This document shows positions 63,110-64,000 of a DNA stretch of 64,000 bases, piece after piece. The notes under the pieces are model-generated. The model saw only the letters and a list, made by a program, of their open reading frames with translations, ran no database searches and was not told the DNA's origin. A program made the translations under genes and the position numbers. Source of the stretch: Chitinophagaceae bacterium UBA4411 (GTDB lineage: Bacteria > Bacteroidota > Bacteroidia > Chitinophagales > Chitinophagaceae); NCBI GenBank assembly GCA_002400415.1, contig DGQP01000009.1:342478-406477 (forward strand), written 5' to 3'. Positions within the stretch are counted from its first letter, which is position 1, and each line of letters starts with the position of its first letter.

Positions 63110-64000
63110 TTATTTCATCAGTTTTAATTCTTTGATGATATTGCTGCCGCCACCGAGTTTATCAATACACCAGAGCACATAGCGGATATCCACGCAGATG
63201 GTGCGGTTCAGGTCTTTGTCAAAAGCCAGTTTATGGCTCAGGGCTTCGTAGTTACCATCAAAAGCCAGACCGATCAGCTCTCCTTTGTTATTGATCACAG
63301 GAGAGCCGGAGTTACCACCTGTGATATCATTAGTGGTGATGAAACCGATCACCAGGTCTTTGCGGGTGGGGTCCATATACTGCCCAAAATCTTTTTTCTT
63401 CAGCAGTTCGATCTGGTTGGCCGGGAGGTCGAATTCATAATCACCCGGTTTGTATTTTTCCAGCAAACCTTTGGAGGTGGTTACATAATCATAGAACACA
63501 GCATCTCTCGGGCGGTATGATTTTACATTGCCATAGCTGACCCGCATGGTAAAAGTGGCATCCGGATACATCATTTTCGCTTTTACCGGGTCCATTTCCA
63601 TAATGCCTTTCAGGTAGATTCTTCCAAACTCTGCATTTTTTGCAGTGAACTGCTGGAATTTGGGCAGGTATTTGGAACTGTAGTTTGTGTAGAAGGTACT
63701 GGCAAAGCCAAAAGCAGGATCAGCCTGTAATGTATTGGCATCAGGATTAGCAATAAAAGCGCTCCAGCGGGCATCGTCAAAGATGATGGTCTTGCTGAAC
63801 ATATCGGCTGCATATTTTTTATAGGTAGCATCATCGTTCAGCGGGCCATAGGTATTTTTCAGGTTGCCATAAAAACCAACCGGGTGCTGTTCTTTGTCCA
63901 CATCTTCATAGAACATACGGGTTACCGCAGCAACAATATGTTCATCGGATAATGTATTTTCGCCGGCCAGGAAATTCTTACGTTGCTGGTTGGCCGCTTC
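63110..64000 (-). CDS. S46 family dipeptidyl peptidase, DPP7-like, C-terminal part
   Basis: The frame is open to the window edge; 296 C-terminal residues are present. The serine-protease nucleophile is in DITGGNSGSPVINNKGELIG. The next segment is LAFDGNYEALSH, with Gly after FD. In the characterised DPP7/DPP11 pair this position is Gly in DPP7 (hydrophobic P1) and Arg in DPP11 (acidic P1). The copy is therefore likely DPP7-like. The enzyme releases dipeptides from peptides in the periplasm. Confidence 0.92.
   Translation of the reverse strand, partial: EAANQQRKNFLAGENTLSDEHIVAAVTRMFYEDVDKEQHPVGFYGNLKNTYGPLNDDATYKKYAADMFSKTIIFDDARWSAFIANPDANTLQADPAFGFASTFYTNYSSKYLPKFQQFTAKNAEFGRIYLKGIMEMDPVKAKMMYPDATFTMRVSYGNVKSYRPRDAVFYDYVTTSKGLLEKYKPGDYEFDLPANQIELLKKKDFGQYMDPTRKDLVIGFITTNDITGGNSGSPVINNKGELIGLAFDGNYEALSHKLAFDKDLNRTICVDIRYVLWCIDKLGGGSNIIKELKLMK

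Noticed and set aside
1..64000. CRISPR arrays, tRNA or rRNA genes, transposases and phage genes.
   Set aside because: No regularly spaced direct repeats, no cloverleaf-like intergenic segment and no transposase, integrase or phage-like protein were seen on reading both strands.

Overview
The window reads as chromosome of a Bacteroidota bacterium, most likely a Chitinophagaceae-like member of the Sphingobacteriia/Chitinophagia. Supporting signs are promoters of the TTTG/TTG - about 19 bp - TAnnTTTG type, a bacterial GH3-like protein, an S46 dipeptidyl peptidase, a TlpA-type thioredoxin protein, a DUF2490 barrel and many small predicted lipoproteins. The family-level placement is inference. I saw no tRNA, rRNA, CRISPR array, insertion sequence or phage module.

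Layout. 1-5.5 kb (+): a propionate/methylmalonyl-CoA block with the C-terminal part of a Na+-pumping decarboxylase beta subunit, its tiny gamma subunit, methylmalonyl-CoA epimerase, a decayed CoA-transferase remnant, then both methylmalonyl-CoA mutase subunits. 5.6-20.9 kb: housekeeping and envelope genes (SixA phosphatase, EamA transporter, a MurG-like glycosyltransferase, aminotransferase, BNR/VPS10-like secreted protein, SRPBCC protein, M16 protease, MsrB, adenylate kinase), several ended by clear terminators. 21.0-24.6 kb (+): PaaZ, an enoyl-CoA hydratase and an AlkA-like glycosylase.

24.6-39.3 kb: a surface-polysaccharide locus. It has seven glycosyltransferase or coiled-coil genes (three long multidomain enzymes), an ABC-2 exporter pair (Wzm/Wzt-like), an O-antigen-ligase-like protein on the other strand and a WaaE-type glycosyltransferase. 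Three proteins of the locus share a short WYKxTYExRxLxGx(I/V) module directly after a coiled coil. 39.2-47.7 kb: FabG, GH3, DUF2490, LptB, MetF, a periplasmic PPIase and a TlpA-like protein. 47.8-54.7 kb (+): RlmD, an active-looking rhomboid followed by a rhomboid that has lost its catalytic serine, an EEP-family protein, CysRS and a second AlkA-like glycosylase. 54.7-58.6 kb (+): a two-component system, a universal-stress-like protein and a bestrophin, closed by a strong terminator. 58.6-61 kb: a gene-poor accessory stretch with a wrecked GrpB gene, two orphan hypothetical genes and a rhodanese; one orphan is bracketed by a 10-bp inverted repeat. 61-64 kb (-): a dipeptide-epimerase-like enzyme, a barrel-like protein and the C-terminal part of a DPP7-type S46 peptidase.

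The most interesting observation is a 15-codon reading frame, MNNFLPHNRCCCCPC, that starts 5 nt after a consensus promoter box and ends 110 nt before the CysRS gene. It looks like a cysteine-sensing leader peptide controlling cysteinyl-tRNA synthetase. At a wider scale, several genes have their start codon only 4-7 nt after a TAnnTTTG box, which suggests leaderless mRNAs.
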